DNA of 64,000 nucleotides from contig JAYWVB010000002.1 in NCBI GenBank assembly GCA_039881045.1, positions 744,001-808,000 on the forward strand, in the 5' to 3' direction. Under the pieces are notes generated by a model. That model saw only the letters and a program-made list of their open reading frames with translations. It had not been told where the DNA came from and ran no database searches. The position numbers were made by a program, and so were the translations under genes. This stretch comes from Chaetomium olivaceum (taxonomy: Eukaryota; Ascomycota; Sordariomycetes; Sordariales; Chaetomiaceae). This document shows, one piece after another, positions 52,090 to 64,000 of the stretch (its first letter is position 1; each line of letters opens with the position of its first letter).

Positions 52090-55052
52090 AACTATCTCTC
52101 CGTCCGCACACGCCCAGCCGGAAATGCACGAGGCGGGAGGGGATGATCGAGCCGAATGCTATGAACGGAGTTGGGTCTCAATCGAGGATTTGTCTGGAAG
52201 GAGCGACCACGGAAGGCGAAAAGAACACTAACGAATCAACGAGAGAAAGCCGATGACTGATTCTGGAAGTAGTCGAAGGTAACGAAATCAACGGTAGTCA
52301 GGAGGCCTTTTCGAGCTTTGGGCTCGTCGGTGCCCGCTTTATCGGTCTTTAGAACCCCTGTAACTTTCGGTCGTGTTATCGGAATGACTGCGACTCGTGT
52401 CGTTCTGGACGACTCGTGGTTTCGTGGTTCGTGGGTTCTCTGGCTATCGCTCAAGCGATCGGTGCCCAGATTCACTTGGTGGTGTTGCGCTGTCGTTTGA
52501 CCTCCTCTTGACTGGGATGGTGGACCGTTATCGCTCGGTCTGTCTGTCGCTGTTGTTGTCGCTTCTGCCTTTGACTATCCCTTTGTAGCCGTTGCACGAT
52601 TCCCTCTTTCTTTGAATGACTTTATTTTGGCGAGCAGTGGCCGTGAGTACCGAATGTTTCCGCGAACTCGGGTTCGGGTCACGGTGCTGAGATGTGGTTT
52701 GAAACGGAGGGTCGCGGCAAGTGACCACTCCCCAAGTTGGTTGGTTGGCATGCAAAAGGTGCGGGCAGCCCATTCGGTCTGGGAGGCGCTGATGTGGGTT
52801 TGCAGGGGTGTGGAGAATGGGGGCTACGGAGTGCGGCGGGGGCAACGACCAGCGTGATCAATGCGCCGTAGAGGCGGCGTCCAGTTGCTGCCACTGATGG
52901 CCAAGGTCCGACGTTTTGAAATGGATTGGATGCCAGAGAAGAGGCCCTCGGTCGAGCAGGTCGGCTGGTAGGTGATATAATTCAGCGGGCCATGAATGAC
53001 ATAGACAGCACAAAATCGAACACGCTATTTGTATAGCTGCAAACTCCCTCCACGATTTCTGAGGGTTTACACAAATCCTTGACCTCGGAGTGTCTGGCAT
53101 GCACTTTAACCGTTGCATGACTGCCAGCTATTGGCCTTCTCCCGTCTTCACTGGCTGATGTGAGCTTCCTAGCTGGATGAGGAGAACAGTTCCATGGCGG
53201 ATGGCCAAGTTCACAGGCTGGAAGCAGCCCATGGCTAAACACAATGCATCCGAGTTGCCGAGTTCGAGATTTAAAGAGGGCAGATGCGGTCGGTCGGCGC
53301 CTCGGGCTGTCCCCTTTGGGGTAGCCTAAGGGTTTGGGCAAGGAGAGCCCAACAATCAACCATCCACTGAGTCTGGACTCTACCAGCTGCACTCAAACTA
53401 CAAAAAAATTAATGTTTATCAATAGTCTGCAAATGCGAGTAGATATTCTGACATTTGAGAGAATTTTGGCCAATTTCCGCTGTGGTTTGTGATGTCGACC
53501 AGCTCAGGAGGTGAAAGGGATGAGGGAGGTGATCGACACCGCCTTGCTGCCCCTCCATTCAGGCATAATTCTGACGGGGCCTGCCTGTTTCAGAACTCGA
53601 GCCGTCGTGTGCTAAACCCTTTTGGTAAGCCTGGAGCTTCATCGTCACCAAAATCATCAAGCACGTGAGCAGACTGTCAACCTCAACTTGATTCCCTCCA
53701 AAGGTTGACATTTGTGGTCGCCCGGGTGGGCTGGCCTGATGTTGGGTTTCGCGACTACCTCAAATTAATCCCATTCTTTGCAAATGTCCCCCTTTACCTT
53801 GCGTGTCCAGCACGTGGCCCAGGCCACTGATCACGCTAGAACAAAATGAACATTTAGAACGTCGAATCGGCTGCTTCCCAAGATTTGGCGGGACAGTCCC
53901 TGGTTTCTGTGTTAGCGCCTGATTTTGGAAAGGGGACGGCCCGAGGTATCCTTGCAAATAAGGAAGAAGGGGATGCTGACAACCCAAACTGCAGATTTCG
54001 AGTGTGGGTGTCTTTTTTTTTTGGCTTTCGTCACTGCATTTTACAAAGCTTCGGTCACCATGCATCGGATGCCAACCTGGAAGCCCACGTCGATGACCCA
54101 CAGGTCCGGTTGTGGGACTGGAACAACTTGGCATCCACGGACTGCATGTTGTTTTGGCATGCAGTCCACTGTTAGAGCGACCCAAAACACTCGCTTTCGA
54201 GATTATCCTCTACACAATATCGCATTATTTAGTAAACTATATCAACAAGAACTGGGCATAAATACAATATACAACAGTGAGGTCATTAGATAGGATATAC
54301 AAGATTGAAATGTCACAAGGACGAGAGTCAAGTTTTGTTTTCCATATATGGAAGCAAATGCATAATTCAAGTAATGCCGGGTGTATTTCTTGCTTTTGGT
54401 GTATTGTGCGACCAAACCGCCATTTTTCTTGAATATGACTTGAAAATATACTTGGCTCGAAGTTGGGTAGGTTGTTTCTCCAGTTCACCCTGATGATAAC
54501 CATCTCAAGTGCATACACCTACCTGCATGCATCATAGACCTTTGAGAATCGCCGATCGACCGCCAGAAAAAGGTTGCTTGACCAAACCCGGAACCCACCT
54601 CGCCCCGCCAACTTACCCCGGCAACCTGGGCCAGTTCCAAGACGCGGGAGTTTGTCAGCCGCTGTCCCGCCTCGCAAGGCGCAAGCATGCAACAACAACA
54701 TTTGAAATCATCCATCCGCAGGAACCCATCTTTCTGTCTCGGAAACTACCGCCGCTAGATCGTTGGGCAGCAAGGGACAGTGTCCTGCTGTTGCACAATT
54801 GACGGACAGCGCCGCGCCACGGCGCCGCATCACGACAATACTAATCCTAGCGGCGAATCGTTACACAGGACCGGCGATAGAGAGTGACGCCCTGTTGCCC
54901 CGTTGGGAACCCCCCACCGATCCTGCACTCTCGCCTAGTTTCCATTGTACAGCTTTACGGTTCATTCCTCGCGCCTTTTTCCCGTTGACGGATGCGCGCA
55001 AGACCGTGGCTCGACGGTGTTCTGAGCACAAATCCGTGGCACCCGACAAGCG
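52090..55052. other. Long divergent intergenic region between cdc24 and F-box/WD40 gene
   Basis: Nearly 3 kb without a supported gene. The cdc24 5' region (52090-52860) is long and could hold a leader or upstream ORFs. Around 54139-54167 there is a perfect 10-bp inverted repeat (ggactgcatg / catgcagtcc, 9-bp loop). ORFs elsewhere are short and overlapping on both strands. Confidence 0.4.
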
Positions 55053-58000
55053 ATGGCTGGTTTCAACCCGCAGCCCGACGAAGGTTACTCTGAAGATCCT
55101 CTGACCGCCCTCTCCGCCGCGCCGTCCTTCCCCTTCAAGTCGCGCGAGGACGCCGTCTCGGCACTGGGGTCAGCTCGATCACGCGACGAGTTTCCGCCAT
55201 GGTTGCTACAGCACATTTCTAGCCTCTCACTCACTCGCAAGACCGGTAAGTGTTACCCTGCCCATGTCTCATCATCCCCATTCCGCCCCTCCTACAGTGC
55301 GGATTCTCACCGTCTTTGCGCGAGTAGAACTGGCCATGGCCATCCTCAACGACCTTCCGACGACCGTGATATCGCAAATCGTCGAGAACCTACACCCCCG
55401 CCTCTACATCGACTTTGTTCGATATCTACCCCCCGAGGTCTGCCTCAAGATCCTCGAGTACCTCGACCCTCTTTCCCTCATTAATGTCGCACGATGCTGC
55501 CGGGCATGGTACGTGCTCGCGCTGGACCGGAAGTTATGGGAGCAGTTATTCTTTCTCGAAGGATGGAAAGCCGTGCCGGACGAGGTTTTGACCGCCGAAA
55601 GGGAGAGGAACGGGCCTTCCTCTTCGTCTACCCACGGCGTGCTGCGACGAATGCAGTCCCAAGACGACGGGCACGCGCATAAGAAGCGCGCCATTTCCCT
55701 ATCACCGAGGCTTGACGCCGATACGGACACGGTGATGATCGATGCAGGGAGCGCCGTGAGGCAGGAACCAGCAGAGATGGAACCGGCCGAGGCCAGTATC
55801 TTTGGAGGCCCCAAGAGGCCTGCGTTGAAGAGTGGTATCTCTCAACGCATGGGCGAGCTCGACATGCCAAGCGCGTTGTCGAGATCCAGTTCCAAAGGCA
55901 AATCGGCGGACAAGGGCAAGGGGAGAGCGCTCCCTTCTACGTCCTCAGAGCCCTCGCATACAAGGCCCTCATTTTTGCAGACGGTGATGGAGCCGCCACG
56001 CCTAGCTAGATCGGGGTTGTGGGCATGGGACGGATCGTCGACACGATACAAGATCAACTGGAAATACCTCTACACGATGCGGCGGCGGCTCGAATCCAAC
56101 TGGGAGCGGGGCCGGTTTGTGAACTTCCAGTTCCCGCATCATTCCCATCCCGAGGAGGGCCACGGAGAGTGCGTCTACAGTCTCCAGTTCAACTCACAAT
56201 ACCTCGTCAGCGGGAGCCGGGACCGGACGATAAAAGTGTGGAACATGAAATCCCGGCGATGCCTTCGAACTCTCGCCAAACACAAGGGCTCCGTTCTGTG
56301 TCTGCAGTTCGATTCGGACCCCGACGAGGATCTGATTGTTTCCGGCAGCTCAGACTCGGACGTGATTGTCTGGAGGTTTTCGACGGGGAAGCCGATCCAA
56401 ATACTAAAGAATGCCCACCGGGAATCGGTCCTCAATGTCAAGTTCGACAAGCGCATTCTGGTGACTTGCTCCAAAGACAAAACCATCAAGATTTTCAACC
56501 GCAAGACGCTCCGCCATGGAGACCTTGGCTATCAAGAGGTAGACCCGGTACCTGTGAACCTGAAGAACTACGGCTACAACCTCCCGATGTCGCCGGACGA
56601 TTTCCCCGTGATCCCAGCGTGGACTATGATAGGAAGCCTTGAGGGACATAGTGCCGCCGTCAATGCGGTCCAGATCCACGACCGTGAGGTGGTATCCGCG
56701 AGCGGCGACCGGCACATCAAAGTTTGGGACTGGCCAACCCAGGTGTGCACTCGCACAATTGTCGGGCATAATAAGGGCATTGCTTGTGTGCAGTATGATG
56801 GTCGTCGTATCGTGAGCGGGAGCAGCGACAACGAGGTCAAGGTGTTCGACCGCCAAACTGGGCTGGAAGTTGCCAACCTCCGTTCGCATTCGAGCCTTGT
56901 GCGTACGGTCCAGGCCGGTTTTGGAGACATGCCTTACAGCGTAGAAGACGATCTGGCCGAGGCGAAGAAGGTGGACCAGGCCTATTTTAAGGCATTAGAG
57001 TCCGGTCTACTGGAGGAGCGGGATCGCCCTAGGTCGGGACGGCGCCCCGGTAACGCTGGGTCTCGGCGGCCGGAAGACATTTGTGCCTACGGTGCAAAGC
57101 TCCCGCCCGGCGGCGGCGGTGGCAAGTATGGGCGGATCGTCAGTGGTAGCTACGACGCAAGCATCATCATCTGGCGGAGAGATAAGGAAGGCGTTTGGAA
57201 GGACCAGCATCACTTCAAGCAGGAGACCGCCGCAATTGCCGCCCTACAACACGACCGCACGGGCTTGGCCCCCTTACAGTCAGCTGTTCCGAGTCTCGTC
57301 AGCCGCGAAGCTCTGAGGGCTTTGATGGCAGCTGGGTCCACACCCTCGACTACAACATCCCATGCCGCGGGGCCGTCCACGGCCACGCCCAACGGAGCGC
57401 CTCGCTCGCAAACCGCCAGCGCACCGCCCGGTACCTTGGCAGGGCCGACGCTACCCCGATCAGCGCACTCACAACGGAATTCGGCCAGGCCGAGTTTTCA
57501 CCCGCGGGGTTTCAACAGCTCCGTCATATCATCGACAGCTCGGTGCAGAACGGCTCACAGGCGCTGGCGCAGGCTATCGCAGCACACCCGGCGATCCTCG
57601 TCCACCGTAACTACGTGGAAGCCGCGATCGACCGGCACCAAAACCCCGTCGTCCGGAGTCAGTTGAGGCAGACGTACTCGGCCAGGACGCAGTTTGAACA
57701 GCGGCGACAGAATCGCCAGGCGCTTCGGAGCCAAGAAGCCGCCGCATCCGGCTCCTCGGTAGCGGGCCAGTCCTCGGCGGATGGCGCCGGAGCTGCATCC
57801 ACAACCGCTCAGACCGGTGCCCCAATGGCGGCAGTCCAGTTGGCGGCTGTGGCGGCCCTCCAGACACACGCGCACGCTCCCAATGGGGTGGCGGCGTATC
57901 AGGGATCAACTCCCGGTCCTGGCTTTACTCCTACCGCCGCCGCTGCCACCGCAGCAGCAACAGCTTTAACCCCCGGCCCCGCCGCTGGGTTCCCTACCGG

Positions 58001-58286
58001 TGGTCCGAGTTCTGCCCCCGGGCCGGGTGCGACCCCCTCTGGCCATCCCGCTATCCCACCCCAGCTCCAGCCCCAAGGGCAGGCACAGCATCATCCGCAC
58101 ATTGCGCAGGCACCGGCACAGTTCGAGGTCCATGACCCAGCTAACCCAGCGCGGGTGTTCAAGCTGCAATACGACGCTCGGCGCATCATCTGCTGTAGCC
58201 AAAGGAGCGTGATCGTCGGGTGGGACTTTTGCAACGGAGACACGGAGCTGGAGGAGGCGAGCCGTTTCTTTGGTCCTGTGGATTAA
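55053..58286 (+). CDS. F-box/WD40 substrate adaptor of an SCF ubiquitin ligase (one frameshift)
   Basis: Exons 55053-55245 and 55328-58286; intron 55246-55327 (GTAAGT...AGTAG). It starts MAGFNPQPDEGYSEDPLTAL. F-box at about residues 90-140 (LPPEVCLKILEYLDPLSLIN, CCRAWYVLALDRKLWEQLFF). About seven WD40 blades follow, e.g. LVSGSRDRTIKVWNM, LIVSGSSDSDVIVWRF, VVSASGDRHIKVWDW, IVSGSSDNEVKVFD, RIVSGSYDASIIIWRRD, and a last one (RVFKLQYDARRIICCSQRSV) after a long Ala/Gln/Pro-rich insert. The frame changes once near 57441-57446; one missing base restores ...ATPISALTTEFGQAEFSPAG and gives 1051 codons. Architecture resembles Neurospora FWD-1, the FRQ-degrading F-box protein, but orthology is not proven. 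The shift is likely a consensus error. Confidence 0.85.
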
Positions 58287-58609
58287 GTCAGGGGTGGATT
58301 GGAGTTTGGAATAGGAATAGCATCGTAATGGGTTATAGGTTGGGTTCAATGGGCACACTACAAGGTTTCTTTTCGCGAGGGATATGATTGACGATGTGAT
58401 GGCAGGCGTTTGTAGACTACCCTATTTAGGATTACCGACTGGCCTGTATATATAACTTTAATGAACATGCCCGCAAGTGCAGTGCCGTTACCAATTTGTG
58501 CCAGACAAATTATGTGTCAATAAAAGGTGATATCGCTTGCCCCATGCTAACAAACTCCGATGAACCGCGCTCTCTCTCCCTCTCCTCGTGCTTTCTTGTT
58601 CTCCCACCC
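58287..58609. other. Convergent 3' intergenic region
   Basis: Between the stop codons of the F-box/WD40 gene and vps60. AT-rich, no ORF supported. Confidence 0.4.
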
Positions 58610-59264
58610 TCAACCAGCAGCCTCCTTCACCTGCCCCGTCGTTGTCGGCGCCTCATCAATAAACTCTGGTACCTCATCCTGCATAAAACTCGGCAACGCC
58701 CCCTCCATCCCCGCCCCCGCCAGCTCCCTATCCAACTCCACCTCCTGACCCAGCGCCTCCAACTCGGCATCCAGCTCCGCCTCGTCCACATCCTCGGGCA
58801 CATCATAGCTCCGCGCCAGACTCTCCTGGATCTCGTTGCCCACGTCCAACAAGTCCGCCATCTCGTCCTGCAGCCGCTCGATCTTGTCGATGTCCACCTT
58901 GCCATACTCCTTCTTCAGCGCCTTGTTGGTGCTCTGCAGCGCGTCGATGGTCACCATGGTGTTCTTGAGGTTGTCCTGCATCGTCTGCGCCTGCTCCATG
59001 TTCCACACCTGCGACTGCAGCTGGTCGCGCTGCGCCTCGTACTGCTTGCGCCGGCTGGAGTACCTTGAGCGCCTTTTGCTTGAGCGCCGTCTTGCCGGGC
59101 CCTTCGCGCATCTTGCTGAGCTTGGCCTGGTAGCCTTGCAGCTCGGCGTTGATGGAGGCGAGTTTGACGTCGATGGAGGACACGCGCGTGTCGATGTTGG
59201 AGATGGCCGAGTTGAGGGTCGCTTTGGGGGCTTTGGGAGCGGTGCTCCCGAAGAGGCGGTTCAT
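58610..59264 (-). CDS. vps60: ESCRT-III subunit Vps60/CHMP5 (one-base frameshift)
   Basis: Starts MNRLFGSTAPKAPKATLNSA at 59264, with the Snf7-type helices (DTRVSSIDVKLASINAELQG, KMREGPGKTALKQKALKVLQ). The frame then slips by one extra base near 59050-59055. In the next frame the protein continues RRKQYEAQRDQLQSQVWNME and MQDNLKNTMVTIDAL through to the acidic C-terminus (EFIDEAPTTTGQVKEAAG). Removing the extra C gives 218 codons, normal for Vps60. The protein works in endosomal membrane remodelling and helps activate Vps4 through Vta1. No intron fits the break. A true frame loss in a conserved ESCRT gene is unlikely, so I read this as an assembly error. Confidence 0.9.
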
Positions 59265-60181
59265 TTTTTGGCGGTTGGTTGGATGGAAGTGGGGGAGGGG
59301 GGCTAATAACGGCGCGGCGGTCGGGAAGTTTCAGTTTCGTTCGGTGTCCTGGTGGATGTGGTGATCTTGTGGTTTGGTGTTTGGATTCTTGGGCGCCTGC
59401 TGTTGCCGGAGTCCAGCCGCACTGAGGGATGACGACGCAGCGCTCGGCCTCAGGGTCAGGGTGCGCGGGACCTGAAAGGCGGGGCTGCAAGTCAGGGCGG
59501 GGCGGCGATGAGTGAACCCCATGTGGTGGGGCTGGGGTTTTGGGCCAGGTTGCCAAGCTCAAGGCGCCAAGACGTACTGTACAGTACTGAGTGCCCGGGC
59601 TGTAACTCAATCCAACGGCATTCGGTCTGTCAATGCTGCCGCATTTGTAATGTCAACATGGAATTGATGGCTCCATCCCCGAACGGCCGACTCGCAAACG
59701 GCGACTATTCTTCGGAATATGCTTATAAAACGGAATGCATCAGCATTTAAAACCACTTGTCAGCACTGATAAATGCACGTTTAGAAGTCTTGTCTGTGGG
59801 TTTGGAAACGTCTGCGTTCAACCTGAGACTACCCAAGGTCCCAATTAGTAACTGATGATGGCATACCAACGTGAGTTTTGGACGAATTCGTCAAGATCTG
59901 AATCCTCCATTGTCTTGTATAAAGCCAGAGATAGGTACATGTACTTTCAAGTTCACGGGAAATATAGCAGCATTCCATCCTGATATCATCATACATTGCC
60001 ATCTCTCAAACCCCCACCCTTCCTCGCCACATCATTACACAACCATACATACATACCTCCAAACAAGATCACACGACATTACTCAAGCTGAACACCAATA
60101 AACCAACTATCCACTCATCAAATCCGACTTAATAAACACCCACATCGACACCAAGACAGCAAAGACTACATCATATACATC
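59265..60181. other. Divergent intergenic region
   Basis: Upstream region between vps60 and the NmrA-like gene. ORFs (for example 59508-59750, 59871-60101) have no domain. The part near 60000-60180 is A/C-rich and probably the 5' UTR of the NmrA-like gene. Confidence 0.4.
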
Positions 60182-61104
60182 ATGGCTCCCCAAAATATCC
60201 TAGTCGTCGGCGCAACCGGCCAGCAAGGTGGTGCCGTAGTCAAGTCGCTGCTCGACCTCCCGGAGAGCTCCTCCCGCTTTCACATCCTCGCCCTCACTCG
60301 CGATGCTCAGTCCCAGCGTGCCAAGCAGCTCGTCTCGGCGCACAAGGGTGCAGTCTCGCTCATCGAAGGCGACAATGCCAGCCCCGGCCCCATCTTTGCG
60401 TCCCACCCCAAAGGCTCCATCGCCAGCGTCTTCATCGTCACCGTCGCCGGCCAAAAGACCCCGAGGAACAGCAAGCAATCCCGCTCATCGACGCCGCCGT
60501 CGCCCACGGCGTGAAGCACATCGTCTTCAGCTCGGTCGACCGCGGCGGCGACGACAAGAGCTGGAACAACCCGACCACCATCAAGCACTTCCTGGCCAAG
60601 CACAACGTCGAGGTCTACCTGCGCGACAAGGCCGAGAAACAAACCGGCACCGGCAAGTTCACCTGGACCATCCTCCGCCCCGTCTGCTTCATGGACAACA
60701 TGAACCCGGGCATGCTGTGCTCCGTGTTCACGGCCATGTGGGACGCCGCGCTGAAGCCCGACACCAAGCTCCAGCTGGTCGGCGTGAAGGACATCGGCGT
60801 GTTCGGCGCCAAGGCCCTGAGCGACCCCGCGACGTGGTCGGGCAGGGCCGTCGGCCTGGCGGGCGACGAGCTGACGCTGGCCGAGGCCAGGCAGATCTTC
60901 CAAAAGGTCGTGGGCAAGAAGCTGCCGCAGACTTTTACTTTGCTTGGCAGGGCCATGATGTGGGGGGTTAAGGAGATGGGGGATATGTTTGCCTTTTTCG
61001 AGAGGGAGGGGTATGGAGCTGATATTCAGGCTTTGAAGCGGGAGGCGCCAATGCAGGACTTTGAGTCTTGGCTGCGCGAGGATAGCAAGTGGCCGAAGGA
61101 GTAG
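60182..61104 (+). CDS. NmrA-like NAD(P)-binding protein (one-base frameshift)
   Basis: Begins MAPQNILVVGATGQQGGAVV, the GxxGxxG dinucleotide-binding loop (residues 10-16). It continues FHILALTRDAQSQRAKQL, IEGDNA and VFIVTVAGQ, after which the frame is lost near 60451-60456 in a run of four A. With five A it continues KDPEEQQAIPLIDAAVAHGV, KHIVFSSVDRGG, then FTWTILRPVCFMDNMNPGM and a C-terminal part typical of the NmrA/isoflavone-reductase-like atypical short-chain dehydrogenases. The repaired length is 307 residues, normal for the family. Such proteins act as redox-sensing regulators (NmrA) or oxidoreductases; which applies here cannot be told. No zinc or catalytic Tyr-x3-Lys pair is evident, which fits the NmrA group. 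Confidence 0.85.
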
Positions 61105-62027
61105 GGTTTGGGGGTTAGGTGTTCTTGGTCGTTTTGTGATATCTCATTGTGATATCTCATTGTAATACACTCTGCTTAATCTTGTCATGCCTTCTATCAT
61201 CGTTTGAACTAGCGTTGCGCTATTGTTCCAAACCGCTTGTGCTGTTAACCTGAGAGCTCGGAGTTTAGAGTTTAAAACATGGGCCCGGTGAAAGGATCAT
61301 ACCAACCCGGTGGTTCCTGGCGATCTCAAGCATATTAATAAGTCGGCGACTTCAAAGTGCTGCGCGTAAGGCAGAGCCAGCAAGGAGCCGCCGGCTGAAA
61401 CCTTGAAACGGCTGGCTTTTGCGTCTCGGGACCGGAATCCGACGATATTTAGCATGGTGTACAAATGCCAAAGATCTGATGCACGAGGCACAGTCGAATC
61501 CGCATCCCCAACATGGGTTGTGCCACATCCGCAGATGAGCGGCGCAGTCACCACCAGGGTCTTGAAGGAGTTACCAGGGGCTCAAGGCAGAACTTGAAAC
61601 ATGTTACAGCCCGAAAAACTTTAGGTAGACTCCATTTTGTGCCGTGAGCAAGGGATGCCGGCGCTGGGCCTGCCCCAGAAATAGCAGTGCCTCGTGGTCT
61701 ACGCCGTGGTCTACGCCGTGGTCATGGAACGGCAGGCCGCACCAACAAGGTGTTTGCCCGCAGGAGCCGCTGCCGTGCCGTAAAGAGAGTGATGACAGTC
61801 CCGGCGCAGTTTTGAGAATATAATAGCGTCGGAAGAGACAGGCCGTGAGGCCTGCACTTCTGGGTGGACCAACTCACCATGATCGCGACGCCTTGATGTC
61901 ACCGCCAAACCCAGGCTCGCCTCACCACGCCACCGACGACGTCGCCAAAGTTCAATAGAGCACCCGGAACTATCCGCATACCCTATCCGGCCCCGGATCA
62001 CCGAGCTCCACCGTCCCGTCTATCACA
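61105..62027. other. Intergenic, no gene seen
   Basis: Contains a duplicated gtgatatctcattgt phrase (61137-61161) in the 3' flank of the NmrA-like gene. ORFs at 61297-61597 and 61711-62001 lack domain signal. Confidence 0.4.
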
Positions 62028-63278
62028 ATGGCACCCAGCAGCCGGCCCCCCAGCCTCCCGTCCATCCCGGACATCGGCCTCGACCTCGACGAGAAGACCC
62101 AGCTCCTCCCCGAGCTCGAGGAGGTCTTCAGCTCAGGAGGCGAGACCAGCACGACCCTCGACGAGGAATACGACTTCCGGCCGTCGCGCTCCCACAGCAC
62201 GCGCACGCAAAACTCCTTCCACCGCCGAATCGTCCTCCCATCCCGCTTCCCCTCCATCAGCAGCAGCCACGCGCCCACAACACTTACCACTCTGCCATTA
62301 TCCCCGCGTCACCACGACGTAACCTGCCAGGTCCAGCCATTGTAAGCTCATCCTTTGACCCCCATACCCCTCACAAACACCCCAAAACTAACCCGGCCCC
62401 CCTCCCCTTAGACAACTCCCCCCGCACCAAAAGACCGTCCACGAATCCTGGACCATCACCTACCACCACCCGAGCCCGCACCCGCCCAGAATCCACATCC
62501 GCGCCCTCGGCATCACCCTGTGGCGACAGTCGTCGGACCAGCGCGGGCGGCGGCGGCGAGGAAGGCTCGGTGGTGTCGGTCGTGCCCAACACGCACTTTG
62601 CGCAGGCCGAGCTGGCCGCCACCGTCGCGCTGCACGAGGCCAGCGTGGCGGGCGTGCGCGGGGGGGCAAGGGCCGTGCGAAGCGCAGGCTTTCGAAGCCC
62701 ATGATTGTGGGGTGTGTTGCTGCCGGTGCTGGGAGAGCGGGGAGTGCTGCTGGTGGTGGTGGTGGTGGTGGTAGTAGTGGTGCGGGAGTTGATGGTGGTT
62801 GGTGGGAGGGCGCGGTGTACGCGGCGGACTTGGAGCGGCGGGTGCGCGCGCTGGACTGGCGGGTGCAGGACGAGATCTACGAGTTGCTGAGTGACCGCGT
62901 GCAGAGCAGCAGCAACGCGTTCCGGCGGCGAGAGTGGCGGGTGGTGGCGCTGACCGAGGTCCCCGGGGGCGAGTTGACGGACGCGCCGACGGGGTTTATG
63001 GGGTTTGCCGAGACGAAGAGGGGTGGTTCGGGTTTGGAAAGACTAAGCGGTTGAGTGTCAAAGCAAAAAAATGGCCGGATATGCCCGTGACTGAGTACAG
63101 GCTTATCTTGAGGGGGAACGAAACCAAGACGAATGACCAGGGCTGGGGTCACTATAACAGGTACAGTCGGCCATGGCGGGCTGCCGATGAGAAGGAGATT
63201 GGGGAGAGGAGACGGTGGTCCAGCTTCACGGGGAGGAGCGAGAAATTGTTGATTTTTGAGCGTGAAAATAGGGGTTAG
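62028..63278 (+). CDS. Hypothetical fungal protein, several frameshifts
   Basis: Exon 1 62028-62341 starts MAPSSRPPSLPSIPDIGLDL. Intron 62342-62411 (GTAAGC...CTTAG) joins to QLPPHQKTVHESWTITYHHP and IRALGITLWRQSSD. The frame then shifts within a CGG tract (about 62550), within a G7 tract (62659-62667) and near 63020-63035. The apparent protein continues EEGSVVSVVPNTHFAQAELA, LSKPMIVGCVAAGAG, YAADLERRVRALDWRVQDEI and LSVKAKKWPDMPVTEYRLIL to FERENRG. No domain recognised. All breaks are at GC homopolymers or short repeats, so consensus errors are the likely cause, but the exact protein remains uncertain. Confidence 0.5.
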
Positions 63279-63449
63279 AGCATTGCGGGCGGAGCATGGG
63301 ACGGCGTTGTTATTGTCTATCATTAAACTTTCCTATGTTTCGGTCAATGAAGATATGTCGTATGACCAAAACCGCAAAGTAGTGCCATCAGGATGCTGTT
63401 GAGAAATCTCATCTCCCTCGCTCGGTTGATACTCATCCCCCGAATGTCC
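63279..63449. other. Convergent 3' intergenic region
   Basis: 171 bases between two stop codons; no gene. Confidence 0.4.
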
Positions 63450-64000
63450 TCACTTTGATGATTGCCACTTGGGCACCAACTCGGCGTACACAGCCCGCTC
63501 CAGCTCATCGTACATCTTGAGAGCAACCGAGTCCTTGTACGGGATGACATTGACAAACATGGCAGCGCCGATACCCGTCTCGCGGTCAATCCACTACGCA
63601 CATGCTGTTAGTAACCTGGCACACCATCCCATTCACGGAACCGACTCACCCATCGTGAATTGCACATGCCCGACCACATCATGCTCCCCTTCCTCCGCTT
63701 CCCCTCCACATCCTCCAGATTAATGGTACCGCCAATCCCATAATCGACCGGCGCGCCCTCTGGTATCTCTGCGCCCGACCCAAAGGCCCAGAGAATCGAC
63801 CTCAACCACGCCCGCTGCGGCTCATCCAGCTGCGGCCTAAACATCTCATCCACCACCTCCTTCTTCAAGATCCCCTCCTCACCCACCACACCCTTCAGCA
63901 CCGCCTGCATGACCTTGCCATAATCCCCCGCCGACATATACAACCCCGCACCACCGCCCTCCAAAGGCGGCTCAGCCGGAAACATCTCGGCCCTCTCGCT
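63450..64000 (-). CDS. Beta-lactamase-family serine hydrolase, C-terminal part (runs off the right edge)
   Basis: Minus-strand gene entering at the window end in frame (SERAEMFPAEPPLEGGGAGL). Exons 63650-64000 (partial) and 63450-63593, intron 63594-63649 (GTGAGT...GCGTAG). Visible motifs include GGGAGLYMSAGDYGKVMQAV, GSGAEIPEGAPVDYGIGG, and after splicing SRWWIDRETGIGAAMFVNVI and YDELERAVYAELVPKWQSSK. These match the C-terminal half of fungal class C beta-lactamase/transesterase-like (LovD/EstB-type) proteins. In such proteins the SxxK and YxN catalytic motifs lie in the N-terminal half, outside this window. The substrate cannot be predicted. The gene is 5'-truncated by the window only. Confidence 0.8.

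Overview
The window reads as nuclear DNA of a filamentous ascomycete (Pezizomycotina, most like a cellulolytic member of the Sordariales). The evidence is short GT-AG introns of about 45-130 bases, fungal carbohydrate-binding modules (CBM1), a Zn(II)2Cys6 regulator, an ESCRT-III Vps60, a Cdc24 Rho-GEF, an intron-bearing tRNA-Lys and Tad1/I-like LINE tails. No bacterial operon signals are present. The genus is inference.

Layout. 0-4 kb: one F-box-like ORF and a long gene-poor stretch. 4-11 kb: a GH94 (cellobionic acid phosphorylase-like) gene, a low-complexity collagen-like secreted protein, and a CE1 esterase with C-terminal CBM1. 12-19 kb: a small Cys-rich ORF, a broken kinase-like gene, a PD-(D/E)XK-like gene with a 5-bp duplication, and a zinc-cluster protein carrying a 20-residue tandem repeat. 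19-26 kb: a trans-aconitate methyltransferase-like gene, then a transposon-rich patch: two 5'-truncated LINEs with clear target-site duplications (one placed on the 3' splice site of a decayed membrane-protein gene) and a likely solo LTR. 26-31 kb: a hypothetical gene, a CE16 acetylesterase with N-terminal CBM1, and an RGS protein with membrane segments. 31-36 kb: gene-poor, with an amidase relic. 36-43 kb: a divergent SKP1, a single-pass membrane protein, tRNA-Lys(CTT) and a truncated SRPK-like protein. 43-64 kb: a mostly core-gene block: a 1394-residue AT-hook protein, mitoribosomal Mrp10, Cdc24, an F-box/WD40 protein, Vps60, an NmrA-like oxidoreductase, a frameshifted hypothetical gene and the C-terminal part of a beta-lactamase-family protein.

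How genes fit together. The GH94, CE1-CBM1 and CE16-CBM1 genes fit plant cell-wall deconstruction and use of oxidised cellodextrins, but they are not a tight cluster. SKP1 and the F-box/WD40 protein belong to the same SCF ubiquitin-ligase machinery. Cdc24 and the RGS protein act in polarity and G-protein signalling.

A pervasive oddity is that many otherwise well-conserved genes carry 1-2 base frameshifts, usually in short homopolymers (GH94, F-box/WD40, Vps60, NmrA and others), while others (Cdc24, RGS, the 1394-residue ORF) are clean. In core genes this most likely reflects consensus errors. The amidase and kinase-like genes instead show in-frame TAG/TAA codons at expected Gln positions, which is closer to true decay with an RIP-like C-to-T signature. 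All intron and domain calls were made by eye; no database search was run.
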